64,000 nt of DNA from Candidatus Anaerostipes avistercoris (GTDB lineage: Bacteria > Bacillota > Clostridia > Lachnospirales > Lachnospiraceae): positions 102,658 to 166,657 of the forward strand of contig DWWD01000042.1 in NCBI GenBank assembly GCA_019119895.1, given 5' to 3'. The notes beneath the pieces are model-generated. The model did no database searches. It was not told the DNA's origin and saw only the letters and a program-made list of their open reading frames with translations. Positions 28,715 to 36,446 of this stretch are shown piece after piece. The translations under genes and the position numbers were made by a program. Every line of letters starts with the position of its first letter. Within the stretch, counting starts at the first letter, position 1.

Positions 28715-29200
28715 TTAAAGTTGTGTATATACCATTTTCCCATTCCGCCGTTCTGATTTCATCAGAGCCACCTTTTCTACGGTCATGTCTGCTTTGGGCA
28801 TATGGATCTGATAGGGTTTCTTTGCGTAAACCTTCCGGATTAATGTTATATGAGGAACAAATTTTTTCCGGCCGCAGGGGATTCCACTGGCTGTCAGGGC
28901 AGACTGCAGTTCTTTTGCATAAGTTTTCAGCTTCTGATTCCCTTTGATGCCGGCCCATAAAATATTCCCAAAAGTTCCTTTATCTGACAGACTGAGTCTG
29001 AATTTTGGCAGAGGAATGCTGTCGATCACGGATTTTACCTTCTGAGGATCATCGTATTCTCCGATAAAAGCAAGTGTCATATGAAGATTTTGCGCCGGGA
29101 CATAATTTCCTGAAACGCCCTGTTTCTTCAAATCGTGCATACAGTGAATCAATGCTTTTTTCATTTGATCGGAAAGGGGAATCGCAATAAATAATCTCAT
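28715..29200 (-). CDS. thpR: RNA 2',3'-cyclic phosphodiesterase (2H family)
   Basis: ThpR (LigT-like) hydrolyses 2',3'-cyclic phosphate ends of RNA. The 161-residue protein has both HxT motifs of the 2H fold, His40-x-Thr42 (NLHMTLAFIG) and His118-x-Thr120 (FVPHITLIRKV), and the N-terminus MRLFIAIPLSDQ. The start has a GAGGTG site. It is transcribed away from the MraZ-like gene through an AT-rich palindromic promoter region. Confidence 0.93.
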   Translation of the reverse strand: MRLFIAIPLSDQMKKALIHCMHDLKKQGVSGNYVPAQNLHMTLAFIGEYDDPQKVKSVIDSIPLPKFRLSLSDKGTFGNILWAGIKGNQKLKTYAKELQSALTASGIPCGRKKFVPHITLIRKVYAKKPYQIHMPKADMTVEKVALMKSERRNGKMVYTQL

Positions 29201-29233
29201 AGATTTCTCACCTCGTATTTGCTTATTTCATCT

Positions 29234-29251
29234 CTTATATTATAATATAAG
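29234..29251. promoter_or_regulatory. Palindromic divergent promoter (thpR / MraZ-like)
   Basis: CTTATATTATAATATAAG is a perfect 18-bp palindrome. It contains TATAAT on both strands (plus 29241-29246, minus 29244-29239), so the two divergent -10 boxes overlap. The -35 boxes are weak (TTTGCT at 29218 on plus). It could also be a dimeric-repressor operator. Confidence 0.5.
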
Positions 29252-29296
29252 AACAGACGTTTTAACAGGACTATGGAATGAGACAAAGGAGGAAAT

Positions 29297-29722
29297 ATGT
29301 ATAAATTAGATGAAGAAAAGAATATTGTGAATAAAACCTGCGTACAGATCAGGAAACATGAAAATGATACCTGGTATATGGAAATTCCTGAGTCCTGGGC
29401 AGAAGAATTATCTGAAATTTCCGATGTATGGATCATAGGAAAAGGAATTGAAAAAGGCTTAAATCTGTATTCACCGCAGCAGTGGGAGAAAATGAAATTA
29501 TTTTTCTTAAAGGAAAAGGCAATAGATGAGAAACGCATCAGAGTTTTGCAGAGGCATCTTATGGCAGCTGCATATGAGACCAGGATACAGAACGGGAAAA
29601 TAAATATTCCGGAAATCCTGATTGCATATTGTGAGATAGAGAATGAAGAAGCTGTTTTGATAAAATATGAAAGAGAAGGAAAGGTTTTTTATTCCGTGCA
29701 GAACATGAGTGAGGCGTCATAA
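29297..29722 (+). CDS. MraZ/AbrB-like DNA-binding protein
   Basis: The 141-residue protein has the two-fold layout of MraZ. First half: WYMEIPESWAEEL...VWIIGKGIEKGLNLYSPQQWEKM, which lines up with the MraZ pattern of IPxxxREEL, a short strand, LYPxxEW. Second half: RIRVLQRHLMAAAYETRIQNGKINIPEILIAY, matching the R.F...A...E.D.QGRI.IP repeat. MraZ proteins are swapped-hairpin AbrB-type DNA binders, normally the first gene of the dcw cell-division cluster. This one stands alone behind its own promoter, so it is probably a paralogue with a different target. GGAGG precedes the ATG. Confidence 0.65.
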   Translation: MYKLDEEKNIVNKTCVQIRKHENDTWYMEIPESWAEELSEISDVWIIGKGIEKGLNLYSPQQWEKMKLFFLKEKAIDEKRIRVLQRHLMAAAYETRIQNGKINIPEILIAYCEIENEEAVLIKYEREGKVFYSVQNMSEAS

Positions 29723-29765
29723 ATCCGTTTGACCGGATTTTGTCTTGAAATAGTAATTTATTATA

Positions 29766-29795
29766 TTGACAAAGATACGCAGTTATGATAAAAAT
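29766..29795 (+). promoter_or_regulatory. Promoter of the thi leader RNA
   Basis: Consensus TTGACA (29766-29771), then a 17-18 bp spacer and TAAAAA/AAAAAT (29789-29795). Transcription would start near 29802, just ahead of the leader hairpin. Confidence 0.65.
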
Positions 29796-29801
29796 ATAGA
29801 C

Positions 29802-29876
29802 AGAGTGAATCTGAACGTATCAGGTCCATGAAGGGGCACACCACCTCGGGTGTGGGTTTCTTCATGGACCTTTTTT
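29802..29876 (+). ncRNA. thiS leader RNA with intrinsic terminator (attenuator or small RNA)
   Basis: The predicted transcript of about 75 nt ends in a long hairpin. GGTCCATGAAG (29823-29833) pairs with CTTCATGGACC (29860-29870), an inner CACACC/GGTGTG stem is separated by a G/T-rich internal loop, and TTTTTT follows. No TPP riboswitch core is present. Because thiS begins 80 bp later on the same strand, this looks like a cis-regulatory terminator. A candidate structured RNA called the thiS motif has been reported upstream of such operons; I cannot confirm identity. A second -10-like TATAAT at 29883-29888 could drive thiS independently. Confidence 0.6.
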
Positions 29877-29955
29877 GTATATTATAATAAAGGAAAAAGA
29901 TACGGGCAGACGAAAGGATGCGGATCAGCTGAATCAATGAAAAGGAGGTTGCAGG

Positions 29956-30150
29956 GTGATTATAAATGGCGAAAAACAGACACTGCTTGAACCGGTTTAT
30001 CTGGATGTTTTTCTGAAAAGAGAAGGGTATCAGAAAAACAGGATCGCAGTGGAGAGAAACGGCGAGATTGTTCCGAAAAGCGAATACGAAAAAGTCATTG
30101 TCACAGACAGTGATACTTTGGAAATCGTTACCTTTGTGGGCGGAGGCTGA
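29956..30150 (+). CDS. thiS: Sulfur carrier protein ThiS
   Basis: Ubiquitin-like carrier of sulfur for the thiamine thiazole ring. The 64-residue protein ends in Gly-Gly-Gly (TFVGGG), the thiocarboxylate-forming tail, and has the DTLEIVTFVGGG C-terminal strand typical of ThiS. It uses a GTG start six bases after AAAGGAGG. It is the first gene of thiS-thiG-thiH; no thiF adenylyltransferase is adjacent. Confidence 0.92.
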   Translation: MIINGEKQTLLEPVYLDVFLKREGYQKNRIAVERNGEIVPKSEYEKVIVTDSDTLEIVTFVGGG

Positions 30151-30211
30151 TGCGTTCCAGCGTCACAGAGAAAAAGGACAGTAAGCTACAACAAATAAAA
30201 GGAGACAAAAT

Positions 30212-30982
30212 ATGAAACAGGACAAATTAGTAATCGGCGGACATGAATTTGATTCCAGATTTATTCTGGGATCCGGAAAATATTCTGTGGATCTGATCAA
30301 AGCGGCCATAGAAAACGCGGGAGCTCAGATGATTACTCTGGCACTCAGAAGAACCAATACAAAAGACGCAGCCAATATCATGGATTATATACCGGAAGGC
30401 ATTACACTGCTTCCAAACACTTCCGGCGCGAGAAACGCAGAAGAAGCAGTCAGGATCGCACGTCTTGCCAGGGAAGTAGGATGCGGTGACTTTATTAAGA
30501 TTGAAGTCATCCATGATTCCAAATATCTGCTTCCGGATAATTATGAAACCATTAAGGCAACGGAAATTCTTGCAAAAGAAGGTTTTGTCGTTATGCCTTA
30601 CATGTATCCGGACCTGAATGCCGCAAGAGATCTGGTCAATGCGGGAGCGGCATCCATTATGCCTCTGGGATCACCGATTGGTTCCAACAAGGGAATCTGC
30701 ACCAGAGAATTTATCCAGATTCTGATTGATGAGATTGACCTTCCGATCATTGTTGACGCAGGAATCGGAAAACCGTCTCAGGCGTGTGAAGCCATGGAAA
30801 TGGGAGCGGCAGCGGTGATGGCAAATACAGCGATCGCTACAGCAGGAGATATCCCGGCTATGGCCGAGGCCTTCAAGAAGGCCATCGAGGCAGGAAGAAG
30901 CGCTTATCTGGCAGGCATGGGAAGAGTCATTGAAAAGGGCGGCAGCGCGTCTTCACCACTGACAGGATTTTTACAGGATTAG
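30212..30982 (+). CDS. thiG: Thiazole synthase
   Basis: ThiG assembles the thiamine thiazole phosphate from deoxyxylulose-5-phosphate, dehydroglycine and ThiS-thiocarboxylate. The 256-residue TIM barrel has the family start [39 protein letters not shown], the KIEVIHD strand, the [14 protein letters not shown] phosphate loop and [19 protein letters not shown]. Length is normal. A strong AAAGGAG site precedes the ATG. Confidence 0.97.
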   Translation: MKQDKLVIGGHEFDSRFILGSGKYSVDLIKAAIENAGAQMITLALRRTNTKDAANIMDYIPEGITLLPNTSGARNAEEAVRIARLAREVGCGDFIKIEVIHDSKYLLPDNYETIKATEILAKEGFVVMPYMYPDLNAARDLVNAGAASIMPLGSPIGSNKGICTREFIQILIDEIDLPIIVDAGIGKPSQACEAMEMGAAAVMANTAIATAGDIPAMAEAFKKAIEAGRSAYLAGMGRVIEKGGSASSPLTGFLQD

Positions 30983-30991
30983 GAGGGCAGC

Positions 30992-32155
30992 ATGAGCGTA
31001 AGAATTGATGAACATACAGATCATATGAAATATACAGAAGACATGGAAGCAATCGATTCCGATATCATGGATCGGGTCATTGCGGAAATGAACGCTTTTG
31101 ATCCGGAGCAGTATACGGAGGCGGACGTGAGAGCGGCGCTGAATGCAGATACCTGTTCTGTTGAAAATTTTAAAGCGCTTCTTTCACCGGCAGCCATGCC
31201 GTTTCTGGAAGAAATCGCAAGAAAAGCCCAGATGGAAACCCGGAAACATTTCGGTAACTCCGTTATGATTTTTACTCCGCTTTATATTGCCAATTACTGT
31301 GAAAATTACTGCATTTACTGCGGATTTAACTGCCACAATAAGATCAAAAGAGCGAAACTCAATGCAGAAGAAATTGAGAAAGAAATGAAGACCATCGCGG
31401 ACAGCGGTCTGGAAGAGATTCTGATTTTGACCGGGGAGAGCCCTAATATGTCAGATGTGAAATATATCGGAGAGGCATGTAAGATTGCGAGAAAATATTT
31501 CAAAGTAGTAGGTCTGGAAGTATATCCGATGGATTCCAAAGATTATGCATATCTTCATGAATGCGGAGCGGATTTTGTCACAGTATTTCAGGAAACTTAC
31601 AATTCAGAGAAATACAAGACACTTCATCTGGGAGGAAGAAAAAGAATTTTCCCATATCGTTTTAACGCCCAGGAACGTGCCATTATGGGAGGAATCCGCG
31701 GCGTAGGCTTTGCGGCGCTTCTTGGGCTGGATGATTTCCGCAAAGATGCCCTTGCAACGGGAATGCATGCGTATCTGCTGCAGAGAAAATATCCTCATGC
31801 GGAAATTGCATTTTCATGTCCGAGACTCCGTCCGATTATCAACAACGATAAGATCAATCCGAAAGATGTGCACGAGCCGCAGCTTCTTCAGATTATCTGC
31901 GCCTACAGAATCTTCATGCCATTTGCCAGCATCACCATTTCCAGCAGGGAATGCGCAAGATTCCGTGACAACATCGTTCAGATCGCTGCCACAAAGATTT
32001 CAGCAGGCGTCAATGTTGGAATCGGCGGACATACCGGCGAGGAAAAAGGAGACGAGCAGTTCGAGATTGACGATGGAAGAACTGTAGATGAAATCTATCA
32101 TATGATTCAGGAAAACGGAATGCAGCCGGTTATGACAGATTATATTTATGTGTAG
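30992..32155 (+). CDS. thiH: 2-iminoacetate synthase (radical SAM tyrosine lyase)
   Basis: ThiH cleaves tyrosine with a radical SAM mechanism to give dehydroglycine for thiazole synthesis, typical of anaerobes. The 387-residue protein has the [4Fe-4S] motif CENYCIYC (Cys103, Cys107, Cys110) and continues with GFNCHNKIKRAKL and the TGESP segment of the family. It lies 9 bp after thiG with an AGGAGG site. It is the last gene of the unit; a terminator follows about 90 bp later. Confidence 0.97.
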   Translation: MSVRIDEHTDHMKYTEDMEAIDSDIMDRVIAEMNAFDPEQYTEADVRAALNADTCSVENFKALLSPAAMPFLEEIARKAQMETRKHFGNSVMIFTPLYIANYCENYCIYCGFNCHNKIKRAKLNAEEIEKEMKTIADSGLEEILILTGESPNMSDVKYIGEACKIARKYFKVVGLEVYPMDSKDYAYLHECGADFVTVFQETYNSEKYKTLHLGGRKRIFPYRFNAQERAIMGGIRGVGFAALLGLDDFRKDALATGMHAYLLQRKYPHAEIAFSCPRLRPIINNDKINPKDVHEPQLLQIICAYRIFMPFASITISSRECARFRDNIVQIAATKISAGVNVGIGGHTGEEKGDEQFEIDDGRTVDEIYHMIQENGMQPVMTDYIYV

Positions 32156-32242
32156 AAGTTTTCATAAATGATGAGCAGGAATTTGAACAGGAAGCAAAAA
32201 GAATGAAGCAGAGAAATTGATGATTGGCATATGTAGTTTTTC

Positions 32243-32273
32243 AAGAGAGTTCCATAGACGGAACTCTCTTTTT
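32243..32273 (+). terminator. Terminator after thiH
   Basis: AAGAGAGTTCC (32243-32253), a 6-nt loop and GGAACTCTCTT (32260-32270) with a TTTTT tail. No PyrR-type binding sequence is visible, so I treat it as the thi terminator rather than a pyr attenuator. Confidence 0.88.
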
Positions 32274-32327
32274 ATGATAAGATAAAGTGATAAATTCAAT
32301 TGAAAAAAAGCAAAAAGGAGAATTGCC

Positions 32328-33251
32328 ATGATAAATCAGTTAGTAAAGAATATTAAAAAGCTGGATGCTCCGATTGTCGTAGGACTGGATCCAATGCTTT
32401 CCTATGTGCCGGAACATATCCAGAAGGCAGCATTTGACGAGTATGGAGAGACTCTGGAAGGTGCCGCCGAAGCAATATGGCAATACAACAAAGGGATTAT
32501 TGACAGTACATATGATCTGATCCCGGCAGTAAAACCGCAGATTGCCATGTACGAGCAGTTTGGAGTTCCGGGACTTGCGGCATTCCAGAAGACATGTGAA
32601 TATGCTAAGAGCAAAGGTCTGGTCATCATCGGTGATATCAAGAGAGGCGATATTGGATCTACTTCCAAGGCGTATGCTGTCGGACATCTGGGACAGGTAC
32701 AGATCGGAGACAGGAAATTCAGCGGATTCTGTGAGGATTTTGTGACAGTCAATCCATATCTGGGCAGCGACGGAGTTCGTCCGTTTATGGAAGTATGCAA
32801 AGAAGAAAAGAAAGGAATCTTTGTTCTTGTGAAGACATCCAATCCTTCCAGCGGGGAATTCCAGGATCAGGAAATCAACGGAAGACCGCTGTATGAGCTG
32901 GTTGCAGAGAAGGTCGCATCCTGGGGTGAAGAAGTCATGGGAGACGACTACAGCTATGTTGGAGCTGTTGTAGGGGCAACCTATCCGAAGATGGGAGAGA
33001 TTTTAAGAAAAGTGATGCCGAAGTCCTATATTCTTGTTCCGGGATATGGAGCACAGGGCGGACAGGCAAAAGATTTAGCGCCGTTCTTTAACGAGGATGG
33101 TCTCGGAGCCATTGTCAATTCTTCCAGAGGAATCATTTGTGCTTATCAGCAGGAAAAATACAGCAGTTTCGGAGCTGAACATTATGCGGATGCGTCCAGA
33201 CAGGCGGTACTTGACATGAAGGAAGATTTAAAACAGGCATTTGTGCGATAA
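32328..33251 (+). CDS. pyrF: Orotidine 5'-phosphate decarboxylase
   Basis: PyrF makes UMP from OMP in the last step of de novo pyrimidine synthesis. The 307-residue protein is the longer type 2 form. Substrate and catalytic segments are VGLDPML near the N-terminus, AVKPQIAMYEQFG, the Lys/Asp tetrad region GDIKRGDIGS, TVNPYLGSDGVRPF and VPGYGAQGG. AAAGGAG precedes the ATG. It heads the unit pyrF-pyrK-pyrD-CBS. Confidence 0.96.
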   Translation: MINQLVKNIKKLDAPIVVGLDPMLSYVPEHIQKAAFDEYGETLEGAAEAIWQYNKGIIDSTYDLIPAVKPQIAMYEQFGVPGLAAFQKTCEYAKSKGLVIIGDIKRGDIGSTSKAYAVGHLGQVQIGDRKFSGFCEDFVTVNPYLGSDGVRPFMEVCKEEKKGIFVLVKTSNPSSGEFQDQEINGRPLYELVAEKVASWGEEVMGDDYSYVGAVVGATYPKMGEILRKVMPKSYILVPGYGAQGGQAKDLAPFFNEDGLGAIVNSSRGIICAYQQEKYSSFGAEHYADASRQAVLDMKEDLKQAFVR

Positions 33252-33266
33252 ATAAAGGAGAATGCA

Positions 33267-34034
33267 ATGGGGAAAAAACAATTAACAGCAAGGATCATAA
33301 GTCAGACAGAACTGGCAGACGGAATCTATGACATGAGACTTCAGGCAGAAGAAATTGCAGCCTGCGCAAAACCGGGACAGTTTATTTCTGTGTATGTCAA
33401 CGATAAGAGTAAAATCCTTCCAAGACCGATCAGCATCTGTGGTATTGACGCGGAGGAAGGCAGTCTGCGCATCGTATACCGCATTGCCGGAGAAGGAACA
33501 AAGCAGATGTCAGACTATAAAGCCGGAGATACTGTTAAGATTCTGGGACCTCTGGGAAATGGATTTACAATGAAACAGGAAAAGGCAATCCTGATCGGAG
33601 GCGGGATCGGAATTCCTCCGATGCTGGAGCTGGCAAAGCAGCTGGACTGCCCGAAGAGCATTGTTCTCGGATACCGGGACAGCCAGATGTTTTTGAAAGA
33701 TGAGTTCGAACCGTACGGCGATGTGTTTGTATCAACGGAAGATGGTTCCGCAGGTACCAAAGGAAATGTCATAGACGCCATAAAAGACCAGGGTGTGGAA
33801 GGAAATGTGATTTACGCCTGCGGACCAACGCCGATGCTGAAGGGAATCCAGGCATATGCCGCGGAAAATGAAATCGAAGCGCAGATTTCACTGGAAGAGC
33901 GGATGGCATGCGGAATCGGCGCATGTCTTGCCTGCGTCTGTCAGTCAAAAGAAGTGGATGAACATTCAAAGGTACATAATAAGCGTGTGTGCAAAGATGG
34001 ACCTGTTTTTGATGCCAGGGAGGTGGAATTGTAA
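33267..34034 (+). CDS. pyrK: Dihydroorotate dehydrogenase electron transfer subunit
   Basis: PyrK carries FAD and a [2Fe-2S] cluster and links PyrD type 1B to NAD. The 255-residue protein has the FAD-binding RPISICGI segment, the NAD-binding region ILIGGGIGIPPMLELAK and the C-terminal cluster motif CGIGACLACVCQ with a later Cys (RVCKDGPVF). Its stop overlaps the pyrD start by one base (TAATG), which implies translational coupling. Confidence 0.96.
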   Translation: MGKKQLTARIISQTELADGIYDMRLQAEEIAACAKPGQFISVYVNDKSKILPRPISICGIDAEEGSLRIVYRIAGEGTKQMSDYKAGDTVKILGPLGNGFTMKQEKAILIGGGIGIPPMLELAKQLDCPKSIVLGYRDSQMFLKDEFEPYGDVFVSTEDGSAGTKGNVIDAIKDQGVEGNVIYACGPTPMLKGIQAYAAENEIEAQISLEERMACGIGACLACVCQSKEVDEHSKVHNKRVCKDGPVFDAREVEL

Positions 34035-34936
34035 TGAATCTTTCAGTGAATATCGCAGGAGTCACAATGAAAAACCCTGTAACAACAGGCTCCGGAACAT
34101 TTGGCTCCGGAGAAGAGTTCAGTGAATTTGTGGATTTATCCGCTCTGGGAGCTGTGACGACCAAAGGAGTTGCCAATGTGCCGTGGCCGGGAAATCCGAC
34201 TCCGAGGATTGCGGAAGTATACGGCGGTATGCTCAATGCCATCGGTCTGCAGAATCCCGGAATTGATGTGATGATCGAGAGAGATCTTCCGATGCTTCAG
34301 AAAGCAGGGGCAGCCGTGATCGTCAATGTGTGCGGAAAGTCAGAAAAAGACTATGTGGAAGTTGTAGAGCGTCTGTCCGATCAGCCGGTAGATCTGCTGG
34401 AGATCAATGTATCCTGCCCGAATGTCAAAGAAGGCGGAATTGCCTTTGGACAGGACCCGAAAGCGCTGCATCATATTACAAAAGAAGTGAAAGCAAAGGC
34501 GAAGCAGCCGATCATTATGAAGTTAAGTCCGAACGTAACGGACATTACAGAGATGGCAAAGGCAGCAGTGGATGCCGGAACAGACGGTCTGTCTCTGATC
34601 AATACCCTCACCGGAATGAAAATCGATATTGAAAAAAGGGATTTTGTTCTGGCAAATAAGACCGGAGGAATGTCAGGGCCTGCGATCAAGCCGGTAGCTC
34701 TGCGAATGGTCTATCAGGTGGCAAACGCAGTGGATGTGCCGATCATCGGAATGGGAGGAATTTCCACGGCAGAGGATGCGCTGGAATTTATCATGGCGGG
34801 CGCCACGGCAGTTTCTGTAGGAACCGCGAATTTCATGAATCCGGCAGCAACCATCGATGTTATCGAGGGCATCAAAGATTATATGAGACGTCACCAGATT
34901 GAAGATATACAGGAATTGATCGGTTGTGTGAAATAA
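34034..34936 (+). CDS. pyrD: Dihydroorotate dehydrogenase 1B, catalytic subunit
   Basis: The FMN-containing PyrDB subunit oxidises dihydroorotate to orotate with PyrK. The 300-residue TIM barrel has the N-terminal NPVTTGSGTFGSG, the active-site Cys in EINVSCPNVKEGG, MKLSPNVTDI, NTLTGMKID and the C-terminal IIGMGGISTAEDALEF phosphate-binding region. An AGGTGG site lies in the end of pyrK. The CBS gene follows after 21 bp. Confidence 0.97.
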   Translation: MNLSVNIAGVTMKNPVTTGSGTFGSGEEFSEFVDLSALGAVTTKGVANVPWPGNPTPRIAEVYGGMLNAIGLQNPGIDVMIERDLPMLQKAGAAVIVNVCGKSEKDYVEVVERLSDQPVDLLEINVSCPNVKEGGIAFGQDPKALHHITKEVKAKAKQPIIMKLSPNVTDITEMAKAAVDAGTDGLSLINTLTGMKIDIEKRDFVLANKTGGMSGPAIKPVALRMVYQVANAVDVPIIGMGGISTAEDALEFIMAGATAVSVGTANFMNPAATIDVIEGIKDYMRRHQIEDIQELIGCVK

Positions 34937-34957
34937 CCGGAACAGGAGGATGAAAGC

Positions 34958-35377
34958 ATGAATATTTTATTTTTTCTGACTCCCAAAAAAGAAGTTGCAT
35001 GTCTTCCGGCACATGATACGCTCAGACAGGCCATGGAGAAGATGAAATATCATGGATATACGGCCGTGCCGCTTCTGACAAAGGAAGGAAAGTATGCCGG
35101 AACGATCACGGAAGGTGATATTTTAAGAGCCATGGAATCTCTCTGCCACTGGGATATTTTTAAGGCGGAGAAGATTCATATTACAGATATTCCGAAAAAA
35201 AGAGATAACAAGGCCATAAATATCAGTACGGATATGGATGATCTGGTGGATGTGATCGCGGATCAGAACTTTGTTCCGGTCATTGACGATCAGGAAAAAT
35301 TCATCGGCATCATCACGAGAAAAGATGTGATTCGTTTTTATTATGACGAGTATAAGAAAAACGAAGAGAAAAAATAG
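34958..35377 (+). CDS. Two-CBS-domain protein in pyrimidine operon
   Basis: A 139-residue stand-alone Bateman module. The first CBS repeat includes LRQAMEKMKYHGYTAVPLLTKEG then YAGTITEGDILRAM; the second includes MDDLVDVIADQNFVPVIDD then FIGIITRKDVIRFY. CBS pairs bind adenine nucleotides such as ATP, AMP or c-di-AMP. No catalytic domain is attached. It follows pyrD closely and precedes a terminator, so it is probably co-expressed with pyrimidine genes and might sense purine nucleotides; that role is inference. Confidence 0.88.
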   Translation: MNILFFLTPKKEVACLPAHDTLRQAMEKMKYHGYTAVPLLTKEGKYAGTITEGDILRAMESLCHWDIFKAEKIHITDIPKKRDNKAINISTDMDDLVDVIADQNFVPVIDDQEKFIGIITRKDVIRFYYDEYKKNEEKK

Positions 35378-35402
35378 GCAGAGAAATTGTATGACAACTG
35401 CA

Positions 35403-35443
35403 GGAGATAATGGGTTGTTTGATAATCCCATTATCTCCTTTTT
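35403..35443 (+). terminator. Terminator of the pyr operon
   Basis: GGAGATAATGGG (35403-35414) pairs with CCCATTATCTCC (35427-35438), followed by TTTTT. The convergent LysR gene ends right beside it. Confidence 0.92.
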
Positions 35444-36319
35444 CTATTTTCTGTTTTTTAAGAAAGATAAAAACAGGGAAATGCTTTTAGAAGATTTCTT
35501 CTCTTTTTCCATTGCCAGCGCCACAGGAAGAGTGACTGCAGGGTTCAGAGGGAGCAGCACTATATTTTCATAATGGAATATTTTGAAATTGCTTTTTGGC
35601 AGCAGGCTGATGCCTTCCCTGATTGACACAGCGCTCAGGATGGATTCTGTTCTGGCAGTACGTACAATATGGGGCGGGATGTTTTCCTTTTCAAAAAGCT
35701 GTATGCACAGCTGATAGATTGAGGTGTAGGGATTCATAAGAATCAGAGGTTCTCCGGCAAGATCCTGAAGGGTTACAGGACAGTGTTTCAAAGCGAGGGG
35801 ATGATCCTCAGGAAGAACAACAGAAAGTTCATCTTCCGCAATCTGACAGGTTTCATATTTATGACCGGAAATCATGTGATCTCGTGCGACAACCATGTCA
35901 TACCGGCCGTCAGAAAGTCCCCGCAGAAGATCAGGTTCCTCAACCTCTTCTAAAGCTACCTGCAGGTCCGGATATTCAGTTTCAAACTGGCGGAAAAGCC
36001 AGGTCAGCCCATACTGGGTCAGAATCGGCAGGGTTCCGATGCGCAGAGATTCAGGCTCGGACTGGAAAGACTGCATATGGGAAAGCATATTTTTGTAATT
36101 CTGATAAAGGACAACGGCTTCCTGATAAAAAGCACGGCCGGGATCTGTAAGAGAGGCTTTCCGCCGGCTGCGGTCAAAAAGTCTGAGATTCAGTTCTTTT
36201 TCCAGCCGCATGATCTGCTTGGACAGGGCGGACTGGGAGATATGAAGATCCTCTGCCGCATCGAAAAAGGTATCGTGTTCAACAATCGAAATAAAATATT
36301 GTAACTGCTCAAATGTCAT
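35444..36319 (-). CDS. LysR-family transcriptional regulator
   Basis: A 291-residue LysR regulator. The N-terminal winged HTH (about 1-60) reads MTFEQLQYFISIVEHDTF, then AAEDLHISQSALSKQIMRLE. The effector domain follows (LRIGTLPILTQYGL...). The open frame extends 60 codons further upstream but runs into the divergent ubiD-like gene; the ATG at 36319 has GGAGG and the family N-terminus. It is divergent from the UbiD/UbiX/LpdD operon with two dyads between, so it is very likely its aromatic-acid-responsive regulator. Confidence 0.93.
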   Translation of the reverse strand: MTFEQLQYFISIVEHDTFFDAAEDLHISQSALSKQIMRLEKELNLRLFDRSRRKASLTDPGRAFYQEAVVLYQNYKNMLSHMQSFQSEPESLRIGTLPILTQYGLTWLFRQFETEYPDLQVALEEVEEPDLLRGLSDGRYDMVVARDHMISGHKYETCQIAEDELSVVLPEDHPLALKHCPVTLQDLAGEPLILMNPYTSIYQLCIQLFEKENIPPHIVRTARTESILSAVSIREGISLLPKSNFKIFHYENIVLLPLNPAVTLPVALAMEKEKKSSKSISLFLSFLKNRK

Positions 36320-36344
36320 GAATGGCCTCCTTAAGTCGTTGAAT

Positions 36345-36361
36345 GATTCCATTATGGAATC
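36345..36361. promoter_or_regulatory. Perfect dyad, candidate LysR recognition site
   Basis: GATTCCATTATGGAATC is a 17-bp perfect palindrome. It contains the T-N11-A pattern of LysR-type boxes and lies 29-30 bp (about three helical turns) from a second dyad at 36375-36390. Confidence 0.7.
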
Positions 36362-36374
36362 AATTGTACCATAA

Positions 36375-36390
36375 ATCGAATTGATTCGAT
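36375..36390. promoter_or_regulatory. Second dyad overlapping the ubiD-like gene -35
   Basis: ATCGAATTGATTCGAT is a 16-bp palindrome that includes the -35 TTGATT. It is the expected activation-site position for a LysR regulator. Confidence 0.65.
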
Positions 36391-36410
36391 ACAGGAAAAA
36401 CAGATAAAAT
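36381..36410 (+). promoter_or_regulatory. Promoter of the decarboxylase operon
   Basis: TTGATT (36381-36386), an 18-bp spacer and TAAAAT (36405-36410), 36 bp upstream of the first gene. Confidence 0.68.
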
Positions 36411-36446
36411 AAGAGAAAAGAAAGAACAACAGCAGGAGGAAATAAG

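Noticed and set aside
28703..28751. Inverted repeat ACGGCGGAA...TTCCGCCGT between the SIS gene and thpR
   Set aside because: The arms are 31 bp apart, one lies inside thpR coding sequence, and no T-run follows on either strand, so a terminator is not supported.
29722..29955. TPP riboswitch upstream of thiS
   Set aside because: The conserved CUGAGA and GAACCUGAU...GCGUAGGGAA parts are missing; only a terminator-type hairpin is present.
32159..32327. PyrR attenuator upstream of pyrF
   Set aside because: The hairpin is a simple terminator and no PyrR anti-antiterminator consensus is visible; it more simply ends the thi unit.
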